Source of the DNA: Streptomyces sparsogenes
GTDB taxonomy: Bacteria; Actinomycetota; Actinomycetes; Streptomycetales; Streptomycetaceae
Assembly: GCF_001704635.1 (NCBI RefSeq)
Contig: NZ_MAXF01000029.1
Location: forward strand, 1-64,000
Reading direction: 5' to 3'
DNA length: 64,000 nucleotides
The translations under genes were made by a program, and so were the position numbers. How positions within the stretch are numbered: position 1 is the first letter of the stretch; every line of letters starts with the position of its first letter. Positions 45,833 through 54,418 of this stretch are shown piece after piece. The notes beneath the pieces were generated by a model, which saw only the letters and a program-made list of their open reading frames with translations, did no database searches and was not told the origin of the DNA.

Positions 45833-47053
45833 ATGCCGACCTGCCCTAACGGCCACCAATCGGCGGCCGACGACTGGTGCGAGGTGTGTGGCCACCGGAT
45901 GTCGGGGACGCCCGTGCCCTCGGGCGCCGTCCCCCCGCCTCCGCCGCCGATGCCCGGCCCGGGCGGGCCGGGCGGCCCTCCCGGATTCCCCGGCCCGCCC
46001 GGCGCCCCGGGGCCCCAAGGCGCGCCCGGGGGCTACGGCTACCCCGCGCCCGGCCCGCAGTCGCCGGACTCGACCTTCCAGGCGGAGCTGTGCCCCCAGT
46101 GCCGTACGCCCCGCGAGGCGCAGGCGCCCTTCTGCGAGGAGTGCCGCTACAACTTCCTGACCCAGTCGCCCACCTCGTACGCCCCGCCGCCCCCGCCCGG
46201 GCCCGGCGGCTTCCAGCCGCCGCAGCCCCAGCCGTACCCGCCCCAGGGTCCGTACGGAACCCCTGACTACGCCCCGCCCTCCCAGCGGCCCCCGGGCCCG
46301 GCCTTCGGCGAGGACGACTGGGCGCAGCGGCCCCCGGGCCCGGCCCTCGCCGACGACGACTGGACGCTGCCGCCGCCGAACGCCGCCGGGGCCGGAGCCC
46401 CGCCGAACGCCCCCGCGCCCCCGTCGCCGTACGGAGCGCCGCAGCCGCACGGCCAGCCCTTCCCGGGCGGTCCGGGCGCCCCGGCGCCCGGACCGCATCA
46501 GGGGCCTCCGCAGCATCAGGCACCGCCGCAGGGGCCGCCGCCCCAGGGACCGCATCAGGGACCCCCACAGGGGCCGCCGCATCAGGGGCCGCCCGCCCAC
46601 TTCACCCAGGGCGGCGGTGCCCCGGGCGTCCCCGGCCCCGGCGGCCCCGGGAACTGGGTCGCGGTCGTCGCCCCCGACCGTGAGTACTTCATGGCCATGA
46701 TGAACCGCAGCGGCCCGGAGGCGGCCGGCCTGAACCTCCCGGCCTACTCCCCCGAGCAGCAGCTCCCGCTCACCGGGCAGCAGATCACCATCGGCCGCCG
46801 CCGCCACAGCACCGGCGAGTCGCCCGACATCGACCTGGCGCGCCCGCCGGAGGACCCGGGGGTCTCCCACCAGCACGCGGTCCTCGTCCAGCAGCCCGAC
46901 GGTGGCTGGGCCGTCGTCGACCAGGACTCGACGAACGGCACCACCATCAACGGCGCCGAGGAGCCGATCCAGCCGTACGTCCCGGTCCCCCTCCAGGACG
47001 GCGACCGCGTCCACGTCGGTGCCTGGACGACGATCACCGTGCGCCGGGGATAG
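45833..47053 (+). CDS. Zinc-ribbon FHA-domain phosphopeptide-binding protein
   Basis: A 406-residue protein. It opens with a zinc ribbon (CPNGH...CEVCGH, residues 4-21), then a Pro/Gly linker, a second ribbon (CPQC...CEEC, 87-104), a long disordered Pro/Gln/Gly-rich segment (~110-300) and a C-terminal FHA domain (~318-404). FHA landmarks are IGRRRHS, GVSHQHAVL and DQDSTNGTTING, so the phosphothreonine-contacting Arg, Ser-His and Asn are intact. It lacks the ETTS N-terminal phosphosite of mycobacterial GarA, so it is not a simple GarA counterpart. It is likely a reader or substrate of the upstream PknG (inference). It is last in the operon; a strong terminator follows. Confidence 0.9.
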   Translation: MPTCPNGHQSAADDWCEVCGHRMSGTPVPSGAVPPPPPPMPGPGGPGGPPGFPGPPGAPGPQGAPGGYGYPAPGPQSPDSTFQAELCPQCRTPREAQAPFCEECRYNFLTQSPTSYAPPPPPGPGGFQPPQPQPYPPQGPYGTPDYAPPSQRPPGPAFGEDDWAQRPPGPALADDDWTLPPPNAAGAGAPPNAPAPPSPYGAPQPHGQPFPGGPGAPAPGPHQGPPQHQAPPQGPPPQGPHQGPPQGPPHQGPPAHFTQGGGAPGVPGPGGPGNWVAVVAPDREYFMAMMNRSGPEAAGLNLPAYSPEQQLPLTGQQITIGRRRHSTGESPDIDLARPPEDPGVSHQHAVLVQQPDGGWAVVDQDSTNGTTINGAEEPIQPYVPVPLQDGDRVHVGAWTTITVRRG

Positions 47054-47115
47054 CTGCCGGGGACAGCGGCCGGGGCTCACGGCCGCGGGCAGCGGCCGGG
47101 AATGACAGCCGCGGA

Positions 47116-47163
47116 GCCGGTGGCGGGCGGCGGGCCGACGTCGGCCGATCGCCCGCCACCGGC
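47116..47163. terminator. Bidirectional terminator ending the PknG cassette
   Basis: A 14-bp perfect outer stem (GCCGGTGGCGGGCG / CGCCCGCCACCGGC) encloses a further GGCCGACGTCGGCC palindrome, between the convergent FHA and methyltransferase genes. Confidence 0.8.
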
Positions 47164-47214
47164 CACACCCCACCCCTGGGCCGGGCCATCGGGGAGCCCG
47201 GGCTCGGGCCCGCG

Positions 47215-48270
47215 TCAGAAAAGCCCCATCTCGGTGCGGGCGGCGGGTCCCAGCGGCCAGGCGTACGGACCCTCCGGGTCGTCCAGCCACGCCCACTGCC
47301 GCCCCTCGCGCACCGTCACGCCGTAGCGCTCCCGCCCCGGCCGGTCCTCGTGCTCCCACAGCGCGAGGGCCTCCAGCGAGTCCATCCGGGCATTGACCAC
47401 ATTGAGCAGGAAACGGAAGGAGTCGTCCAGCAGCGGCCGGCTCGGCAGGCCCTGGGTGCGGACCGGGGGCGGGGGCTCGCTGCCGCGCAGCGGGACGAAG
47501 TACGCGGGGGTGGCCAGGAAGCGCCCCTGCCCGTGCCGGGCGTCGGCGACCCGCAGCGCGACCAGCCCGGTGGCGAGCGGCGCGAGGATCAGCCCACCGG
47601 CCCGGCTCTGGGCCAGCCAGGCGGGCGGCAGCCAGGTCACGGCGCAGGTGGCGAGGATCCGGTCGAAGGGGGCGTGCGAGGGGGCGCCGAGCGCCCCGTC
47701 GCCGGTGACGACCGCCGGGTGGTAACCGGCGACGTCCAGGTGGTCGCGGGCGGTCTCGGTGATGTCCGGGTCGATGTCGACGGTGGTGACCAGGCCGTCG
47801 CCGAGTCGGTGGGCGAGCAGCGCCGCGTTGTAGCCGGTGCCCGTGCCGATCTCCAGCACCCGGTTCCCCTCCCGCGCCTCCAGGCCCTCCAGCATCCGCG
47901 CCATCAGCGAGGGCTGGCTGCTGGAGGAGACGAGTTCGCCGTCGCGCACCCGCGTCGCCAGGGGCGCGTCGGCGTACACCCCGGCCAGCCAGCGCGCCCG
48001 CCGCGCCGGATCGGGGTCGTGCCGCCCCAGCCGCTCGTAGGCCCCCGCCCCGCCCGGCGGTCCCGGCCCGCCCGCCTCGTAGTAGTGGGGGACGAACAGA
48101 TGGCGCGGCACCTCCTCGAAGGCCGCCCGCCAAGCCGGGTCGGTCAGCCCGCCGTCCGCGACGATCTCCCGGACGAGGGCGGCCCTCAGCGTCGCGGCCG
48201 TCGCGGCGTACGGATCGGCGGTCCGGTCCGTGCCGTCCGCGCCGCGCCTGCTCGTGCGCGCGCTGCCCAT
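47215..48270 (-). CDS. PIMT-like SAM-dependent methyltransferase
   Basis: A 351-residue class I methyltransferase related to protein-L-isoaspartate O-methyltransferase. Motifs include FEEVPRHLFVPHYY, the conserved SSSSQPSLMARMLEGL preceding the fold, and the SAM loop VLEIGTGTGYNAALLAHRLG followed by TVDIDPDI. PIMT repairs isoaspartyl sites in aged proteins. This version is longer than the 210-230 residue E. coli enzyme, with an extra C-terminal domain of about 130 residues, as in many Streptomyces paralogues. Some PIMT relatives instead modify ribosomal peptides, but no precursor-peptide or lanthipeptide genes are near. The start is ATG at 48270. Confidence 0.85.
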   Translation of the reverse strand: MGSARTSRRGADGTDRTADPYAATAATLRAALVREIVADGGLTDPAWRAAFEEVPRHLFVPHYYEAGGPGPPGGAGAYERLGRHDPDPARRARWLAGVYADAPLATRVRDGELVSSSSQPSLMARMLEGLEAREGNRVLEIGTGTGYNAALLAHRLGDGLVTTVDIDPDITETARDHLDVAGYHPAVVTGDGALGAPSHAPFDRILATCAVTWLPPAWLAQSRAGGLILAPLATGLVALRVADARHGQGRFLATPAYFVPLRGSEPPPPVRTQGLPSRPLLDDSFRFLLNVVNARMDSLEALALWEHEDRPGRERYGVTVREGRQWAWLDDPEGPYAWPLGPAARTEMGLF

Positions 48271-48326
48271 GACTCCACTGTCCTGCGCCCGCGCCCCGAC
48301 CGCGACCTACGCCCGGAGTTCTCCTC

Positions 48327-48473
48327 AGCCGCTATGAAACACGGCGAGCGAGCCGAAGGGGCGCGGCCCTGTCGAAAGGGAGAGCGCGCGGAGGCTGCGA
48401 GGAACGAGCAGCCGAGCACGGTCGACCGTCGACAGGGACTGAGGCGCCCCGGAGGCGAGCCGCCATGAAACAC
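48327..48473. repeat. 131-bp structured element flanked by 16-bp direct repeats
   Basis: AGCCGCTATGAAACAC (48327-48342) recurs as AGCCGCCATGAAACAC (48458-48473), 15 of 16 bases identical. Between them are nested inverted repeats: GGGGCGC/GCGCCCC (48358-48364, 48444-48450) and CCCTGTCGA/TCGACAGGG (48367-48375, 48429-48437). No coding frame is evident. It could be a small non-autonomous insertion or a duplicated leader region; it ends 19 bp before the haemoglobin start. Confidence 0.6.
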
Positions 48474-48492
48474 AGTCTGAGAGCATGGAGGG

Positions 48493-48897
48493 GTGACTGA
48501 GAATCCGCGCGGCACGCTTCAGGAGCAGACCTTCTACGAACAGGTCGGCGGCGAGGAGACCTTCCGGCGCCTGGTGCACCGCTTCTACCAGGGCGTGGCG
48601 GAGGACCCGCTGCTGCGGCCCATGTATCCCGAGGAGGACCTGGGCCCGGCCGAGGAGCGGCTGAGGCTCTTCCTCATGCAGTACTGGGGCGGCCCCCGCA
48701 CCTACAGCGAGAACCGCGGCCACCCCAGGCTGCGCATGCGCCACGCGCCCTTCACCGTGAACCGCGCGGCCCACGACGCCTGGCTGCGCCATATGCGCGT
48801 GGCCGTGGACGAGCTGGGGCTGGCGCCGGAGCTCGAGCGGCAGCTGTGGGAGTACATGACCTACGCGGCCGCGTCCATGGTCAACACCGCCGGCTGA
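48493..48897 (+). CDS. glbO: Truncated haemoglobin, group II (GlbO)
   Basis: A 134-residue 2-on-2 globin of the trHbO class, binding oxygen via haem; actinobacterial GlbO is linked to respiration and redox protection. The signature [21 protein letters not shown] opens the fold. YWGGPRTY is diagnostic, with the tyrosine expected in the distal pocket, and the proximal histidine lies in RMRHAPF. Family length is matched exactly. The start is GTG at 48493, with GGAGG close before. The adjacent element at 48327-48473 places a short structured leader directly upstream of this gene. Confidence 0.95.
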   Translation: MTENPRGTLQEQTFYEQVGGEETFRRLVHRFYQGVAEDPLLRPMYPEEDLGPAEERLRLFLMQYWGGPRTYSENRGHPRLRMRHAPFTVNRAAHDAWLRHMRVAVDELGLAPELERQLWEYMTYAAASMVNTAG

Positions 48898-48908
48898 GAC
48901 CGCGAGGT

Positions 48909-48940
48909 ACGGGCCCCGGCCGGGGACGGCCGGGGCCCGT
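48909..48940. terminator. Bidirectional terminator after glbO
   Basis: A 13-bp perfect stem (ACGGGCCCCGGCC / GGCCGGGGCCCGT) with a 6-base loop lies between convergent glbO and the 273-residue gene. Confidence 0.8.
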
Positions 48941-48958
48941 CAAGGGGGCGAGGCGCGG

Positions 48959-49780
48959 TCAGGCAGGCGTCACCGAGAGGCCGGAGAGGCCCGTCAGCCC
49001 CGTCTTGCGCACCGCTATCGAGCCGTACGGCGTGCGCAGCCGCAGCCAGCCGCCCGCGGCGAGCAGCGCGAGCTGCTCGGGTTCGGGGGCGAGTTCCGTC
49101 GTGCCGGGGCCCGACGGGACGGCCGCCACGGCAGCGGCGACCGGCGTCGGGGTCCGGGTGGGGCGCAGGAAGCCCAGCGACTGCGCGGCGTGGACCGCGC
49201 GCAGGGGGAGGCCGGTCCCGCCGAGCGTCCGGGACCAGATCTCGCGGCCGATGCGATCCCGCTCGGCGCGGGTGCGCCGCTCTTCGGGCAGCGCCGCGTC
49301 CCGGGTCCGGAACTCGGCGACCGCGGCGGCGACCGCCGCGCGCACCTCGTCCACGCCCGGCAGGCCGGGCACCCGGCGCCAGCCGGCGCGCGGCGGCAGC
49401 AGTCCGGCCCACGGCGGGCCGGTGACCGGCTCGGGCACGGCGACGGCCGGGGCGGTGGCCGGTGCGCCGGCGGGGGCCGCCGGGACCGGGGCCGCCTCAG
49501 TGGCGCCGTCGGCCGCGCGCCGCGCCCCCGCGTCGAGCACGTCCGCGAACTGCCCGGCCGAGACCGTCGTGTCCAGCACGGTGTCGGCCGCGAGCCGCGC
49601 CGTACGGATGGCGAGCACCTCGAAGGACGGCGGGCGGCCGAAGACGGCGAGCACTCCGCCGCCCGCCTGGATCCGCACCGCCGCGGCCCGGTCGTAGTGG
49701 ATCAGCCTCGCCAGGAAGGCGGCGAGGTCCGCCGCCTCCCTGGGGTCGGCGAAGCGCAGCTCCTCCCCCTGCCCCGTCAT
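48959..49780 (-). CDS. Conserved actinobacterial protein of unknown function
   Basis: A 273-residue soluble protein I do not recognise. The first 85 residues look globular (FADPREAADLAAFLARLIHYD...GGGVLAVFGRPPSFEVLAIR). A Pro/Ala linker separates them from a second part that includes EERRTRAERDRIGREIWSRTL and ends in WLRLRTPYGSIAVRKTGL, a possible SH3-like or beta-strand C-terminus. Its ATG (49778-49780) overlaps the stop of the upstream thioesterase gene in ATGA, so it is third in the ettA-thioesterase operon and translationally coupled. The longer open frame beyond 49780 is not supported. There is no membrane or signal sequence. Confidence 0.72.
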   Translation of the reverse strand: MTGQGEELRFADPREAADLAAFLARLIHYDRAAAVRIQAGGGVLAVFGRPPSFEVLAIRTARLAADTVLDTTVSAGQFADVLDAGARRAADGATEAAPVPAAPAGAPATAPAVAVPEPVTGPPWAGLLPPRAGWRRVPGLPGVDEVRAAVAAAVAEFRTRDAALPEERRTRAERDRIGREIWSRTLGGTGLPLRAVHAAQSLGFLRPTRTPTPVAAAVAAVPSGPGTTELAPEPEQLALLAAGGWLRLRTPYGSIAVRKTGLTGLSGLSVTPA

Positions 49781-50229
49781 ACGGCCATGGCCCCCTCGGG
49801 CTGCTCGTCGCGTCCGGAGGGCTCGTTCTCCTGGTACTTCGCCAGGAAGCCCTCCTCCTCGGAGGTGAGGCGGCGCGGCCGGCCACGCTCCAGGTCGTAG
49901 GGGACGATCGTGGTGGAGGCCCGCGCGTACACGGCGTCCTCGTCCTTGACCTCGTAATCGAGCGTGACGTACGCCGCGCCGATCTTCGACACCCACAGCT
50001 CGATGGTCACCGGCGCGTGCCGGTGGACGAGCGGCCTGAGATAGCTGATCTCGTGCCGGGCCACCACCACGCCGCCGGTGAACGCGTCGCTGCCGCCCCC
50101 CGGCGCCAGCCGCCAGATGAAGTCCACGCGCGCCTCCTCCAGATAGCGGAGGTAGACCACGTTGTTGACGTGGCCGAACGCGTCCATGTCGGCCCAGCGC
50201 AGGGGGCAGGGGTAGGTGTGGCGGGCCAT
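49777..50229 (-). CDS. Acyl-CoA thioesterase, hotdog fold (YbgC/4HBT type)
   Basis: A 150-residue hotdog-fold thioesterase that hydrolyses acyl-CoA esters. The catalytic segment is RWADMDAFGHVNNVVYLRYLEEAR, with the active-site aspartate and the HVNN motif of the 4-hydroxybenzoyl-CoA/YbgC family. Preference for short or medium acyl chains is typical but not readable. Its ATG (50229) lies two bases after the ettA stop codon, and its own stop overlaps the next gene, so the three are one transcription unit. A start further upstream would invade ettA. Confidence 0.9.
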   Translation of the reverse strand: MARHTYPCPLRWADMDAFGHVNNVVYLRYLEEARVDFIWRLAPGGGSDAFTGGVVVARHEISYLRPLVHRHAPVTIELWVSKIGAAYVTLDYEVKDEDAVYARASTTIVPYDLERGRPRRLTSEEEGFLAKYQENEPSGRDEQPEGAMAV

Positions 50230-50231
50230 GA

Positions 50232-51896
<1,665 letters not shown>

Positions 51897-52110
51897 GAGA
51901 AACCGTCCGGCAATCGTAGGTATCGAAATCCGGCCCTACCACGAAGGTCGCCGCGTGGGGTCGGTATGCGGCCGCGCCGCGTCATCGGATACACCCCATC
52001 TTGCCGTACGCCAAGCTCGCGACGGAAACTCGTTGCCCCTCGGCCCCGCCTCGGCCCGGGCCCGGCCCGATTCCCCCCGCTTTCCACCCCCGCGCTTCCC
52101 CTCTGTACGC

Positions 52111-52146
52111 GAATCCGTGCGCGAATCCGCACGAGAATCCGCACGA
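52111..52146. repeat. 12-bp tandem repeat, three copies
   Basis: Three consecutive units: GAATCCGTGCGC, then GAATCCGCACGA twice. Noncoding. Confidence 0.8.
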
Positions 52147-52150
52147 GAAA

Positions 52151-52181
52151 GGGCCGGAGCCTCTTGGCGAGGCCCCGGCCC
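52151..52181. terminator. Terminator after the LAETG wall-protein gene
   Basis: GGGCCGG/CCGGCCC outer arms and GCCT/AGGC inner arms with one mismatch lie 27 bp past the stop codon. Confidence 0.7.
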
Positions 52182-52207
52182 GTTCGGCGATTACATCCGG
52201 TCAGCGA

Positions 52208-53611
52208 TCACTCACCGGTCGCGGTCGCCTTCTTCTTGCGGACGAGGAAGACCGCGCCGCCGCCGATCACCACGAGGGCCACGGCCACACCCGCGATGAT
52301 CGGGGTGTTGCTGCTGCTGCCGGTCTCGGCCAGGTCGCCGCCGCTGGTGCTGTCGGCGCTGCCGCCGCCGGCCGAGGCCGGGCTCGGCTGGGAGGACGGG
52401 GTCTGGTCACCGCTGCCGCCGCCGGTGCTGGCGGTCTTGCAGTCGAGGACGCCGGAGAAGGTCTTCTCGAAGCCGTTCGGACCGGTGATCGTGAACTTGT
52501 AGGCCTGGTCCTCCTTCACCGGGGCGGTGATGGTCTCGGACTTGCCGGCCTCGACGGTGTGCTTCTCACCGAGGAGCTCGAAGCTGAACGCCTCGTCGCC
52601 CTTGTTCGTCGCCGTGATGTCCACGCCGCCCTTGGCGCAGTTCTTCTCGGCGGACAGGGCCGGGATCGGGCCCTTCTTCGCCCAGTCCGCGGTGGCGGTG
52701 GCGGAGACGGTGGACTCGCTGGAGCCGGCCAGGATCTGGGTCTGGCTCTTGGTGGCGCTGGCGAACGCGCGGCCGACCGGGACCTTGGTGGCGGCCTGGG
52801 CGGTCAGCGTGGCGCTGCCGTCGGCGGCGCCGGCCGGCACGTCGAAGTACAGCTCGCTGCCGTCGGTGGCGCTGGTGATCGTCTTGCCGTCCTTGTCGAC
52901 GACCTTGACGCCGGAGGAGGCGGTGTCGCCCGGGGTGACCGTGACGCTGTCCGCGTTGGTGTGGACCTTGATCGGCCCCAGGCGCTCACCGGACTTGCCG
53001 GAGACCGCGGGCGGGTCCAGGCTGAGCGACGCCTTGGGCTCCTGGAGGCTCTGCGCGCTCTTCTCGAGGTAGTCGGCCAGCTTCTGGGCCGCGGGGTCGA
53101 CCGCGTCGACGTCCGCGCCGTCCGAGAAGCGCCAGATGGCGACCTGGGTGCCGGCGGCCGCGGTCTTCTCCGTCAGGGGGCCGGAGTTGGCCTTGGCGGC
53201 GAGCGCGGACAGGTCGTTGACCTGCGGGTAGGAGTTCTGCAGGATCCAGTTGATCTTGCCGGCCTCGGCGTTGTGCGCCAGCGAGGTGGCGCTCCAGGGC
53301 TTCTCCTCGTACTTGGCCTTGCTCTGCGTCGGGTTGTGGAGGTCGATGCAGTACGTCTGGATGGTGCCGCCGTTGTCGACCGCCATCTCGAACAGGCCCG
53401 CGCCGACGCGCTGGTCCTTGCCCTTGTCGTGGATGACCGCCCTGTCGAAGGTCTTGAGACCGCTCAGCGTGGCGGTGGCGCCGCCCTGGCTCGGAGGGGC
53501 CTCGTCCGCGGCGGCGACGCCGGCCGTGGCTATCGCACCCGCGGCGACCAGGCCGGAGGCCAGGACAGCGGCTGCAAGGCGAGCGGAGCCCCGCCTCGTT
53601 ACAGAAATCAT
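52208..53611 (-). CDS. Thioester-domain, sortase-anchored cell-surface protein (LAETG)
   Basis: A 467-residue secreted surface protein. A Sec signal (~1-34, ending VAAADEA) is followed by a thioester (TQXA) domain: the cysteine lies in TYCIDLHNPT and the glutamine in TQVAIWRFSDG. These two residues form the internal Cys-Gln bond that can trap host or substrate amines covalently. Beta-rich Ig-like regions follow (~190-300 and ~305-385), then a Ser/Gly-rich spacer. The C-terminal sorting signal is LAETG with a hydrophobic helix and RKKK tail, the LAxTG type used by class E sortases in Streptomyces. The start is ATG 53611, with GAAGGGG just before. Confidence 0.9.
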   Translation of the reverse strand: MISVTRRGSARLAAAVLASGLVAAGAIATAGVAAADEAPPSQGGATATLSGLKTFDRAVIHDKGKDQRVGAGLFEMAVDNGGTIQTYCIDLHNPTQSKAKYEEKPWSATSLAHNAEAGKINWILQNSYPQVNDLSALAAKANSGPLTEKTAAAGTQVAIWRFSDGADVDAVDPAAQKLADYLEKSAQSLQEPKASLSLDPPAVSGKSGERLGPIKVHTNADSVTVTPGDTASSGVKVVDKDGKTITSATDGSELYFDVPAGAADGSATLTAQAATKVPVGRAFASATKSQTQILAGSSESTVSATATADWAKKGPIPALSAEKNCAKGGVDITATNKGDEAFSFELLGEKHTVEAGKSETITAPVKEDQAYKFTITGPNGFEKTFSGVLDCKTASTGGGSGDQTPSSQPSPASAGGGSADSTSGGDLAETGSSSNTPIIAGVAVALVVIGGGAVFLVRKKKATATGE

Positions 53612-53814
53612 GGTTTCCCCTTCGGGCGAGCGCCGATCTGTGGGTGCGCCTCGCCGGCGAACTCAGAACTCAGGAGCCCCCGTTGGCACCAGGGATCCTA
53701 AGGAGATCGCGCCTCGCGATCCCCAGGAATGTCACGGCCCAACCGATCCGAATCGAAATCGTTATCTCATCACACCGGGCCGCTGACCTGGCTTTATCGA
53801 TAAATCTCCGGGGA

Positions 53815-54327
53815 TCACGGGGAGGTTGCCCCACTCGGTGCGTTTAAAAGAGGTTTAGCCCGCGAGACCCTGCGGAACGCGGAGGTGCCGCGCGCCAGAT
53901 CGTGGCCGACCGCCACCGCGTCGATGTCCGCGGTGATCCACCGCCTGGCCCCGCCGGGGTCCTCCCGACGCGGCTCCCCGGCCCCCTCCCCCGCGCCGGG
54001 CACCCGCCGCTCGCCCGCCCGCTCCGCCGGCCGCTCGCCGGGCCATCCGCCCTGCCCCTCGCTCGAGCGCTCCCGCACCCGTAACGTCCCGTGCACGACA
54101 AGCGGTTCGCCGAGCGAGACCGACGCGGCCACATTGACCGCGAGGTGTCGCCAGGTCCAGACCGTGTAGAAGCTGGTGTACGCGTCCAGCCACGCCTCCC
54201 GCGCCCGGTCCCAGCGGCGCGCCGTCACCGCCAGCCGGAACCGGGCCACCGCCACCCCGGCCGCCGTCTCCCAGTAGTCCGGCCGTGTGGCGGCATTGCC
54301 CACCACCGTCACCCACGTCTCGTTCAA
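53815..54327 (-). CDS. ssb: Single-stranded DNA-binding protein paralogue
   Basis: A 170-residue OB-fold protein of the SSB family. The core is NETWVTVVGNAATRPDYWET followed by ARFRLAVTARRW, DAYTSFYTVWTWRHLAVNVAASVSLGEPL and WITADIDAVAVGHDLARGT, the usual SSB strands. An inserted basic/acidic loop of about 45 residues interrupts the fold between strands. The C-terminus does not end in the acidic DDDIPF tip of replicative SSB, so this is likely the second, sporulation- or competence-associated type of Streptomyces (inference). I chose TTG at 54327 (MNETWV), behind GGGGGAGG and matching homologues. The GTG at 54387 is possible. Confidence 0.85.
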   Translation of the reverse strand: MNETWVTVVGNAATRPDYWETAAGVAVARFRLAVTARRWDRAREAWLDAYTSFYTVWTWRHLAVNVAASVSLGEPLVVHGTLRVRERSSEGQGGWPGERPAERAGERRVPGAGEGAGEPRREDPGGARRWITADIDAVAVGHDLARGTSAFRRVSRAKPLLNAPSGATSP

Positions 54328-54418
54328 CCGCGCCGCCTCCCCCGTCGCTTCACCGCGCTCCCGCGTCCTTCCGCCTTTATGCTGCACGCGTTCGCGGAAG
54401 CCCGCCGGGGCCTGTGGA

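Larger units (their letters stand above)
51897..52207. other. 311-bp region: ettA promoter side, tandem repeat and terminator
   Basis: This region lies between ettA and the wall-protein gene, both on the minus strand. It holds a three-copy 12-bp repeat (52111-52146) and a hairpin (52151-52181). The left 200 bp should include the ettA promoter; I cannot place its boxes. Confidence 0.5.

Noticed and set aside
45833..47053. FHA protein as a direct GarA/OdhI counterpart
   Set aside because: It is 406 residues with two zinc ribbons and lacks the ETTS phosphosite near the N-terminus; only the FHA domain is shared.
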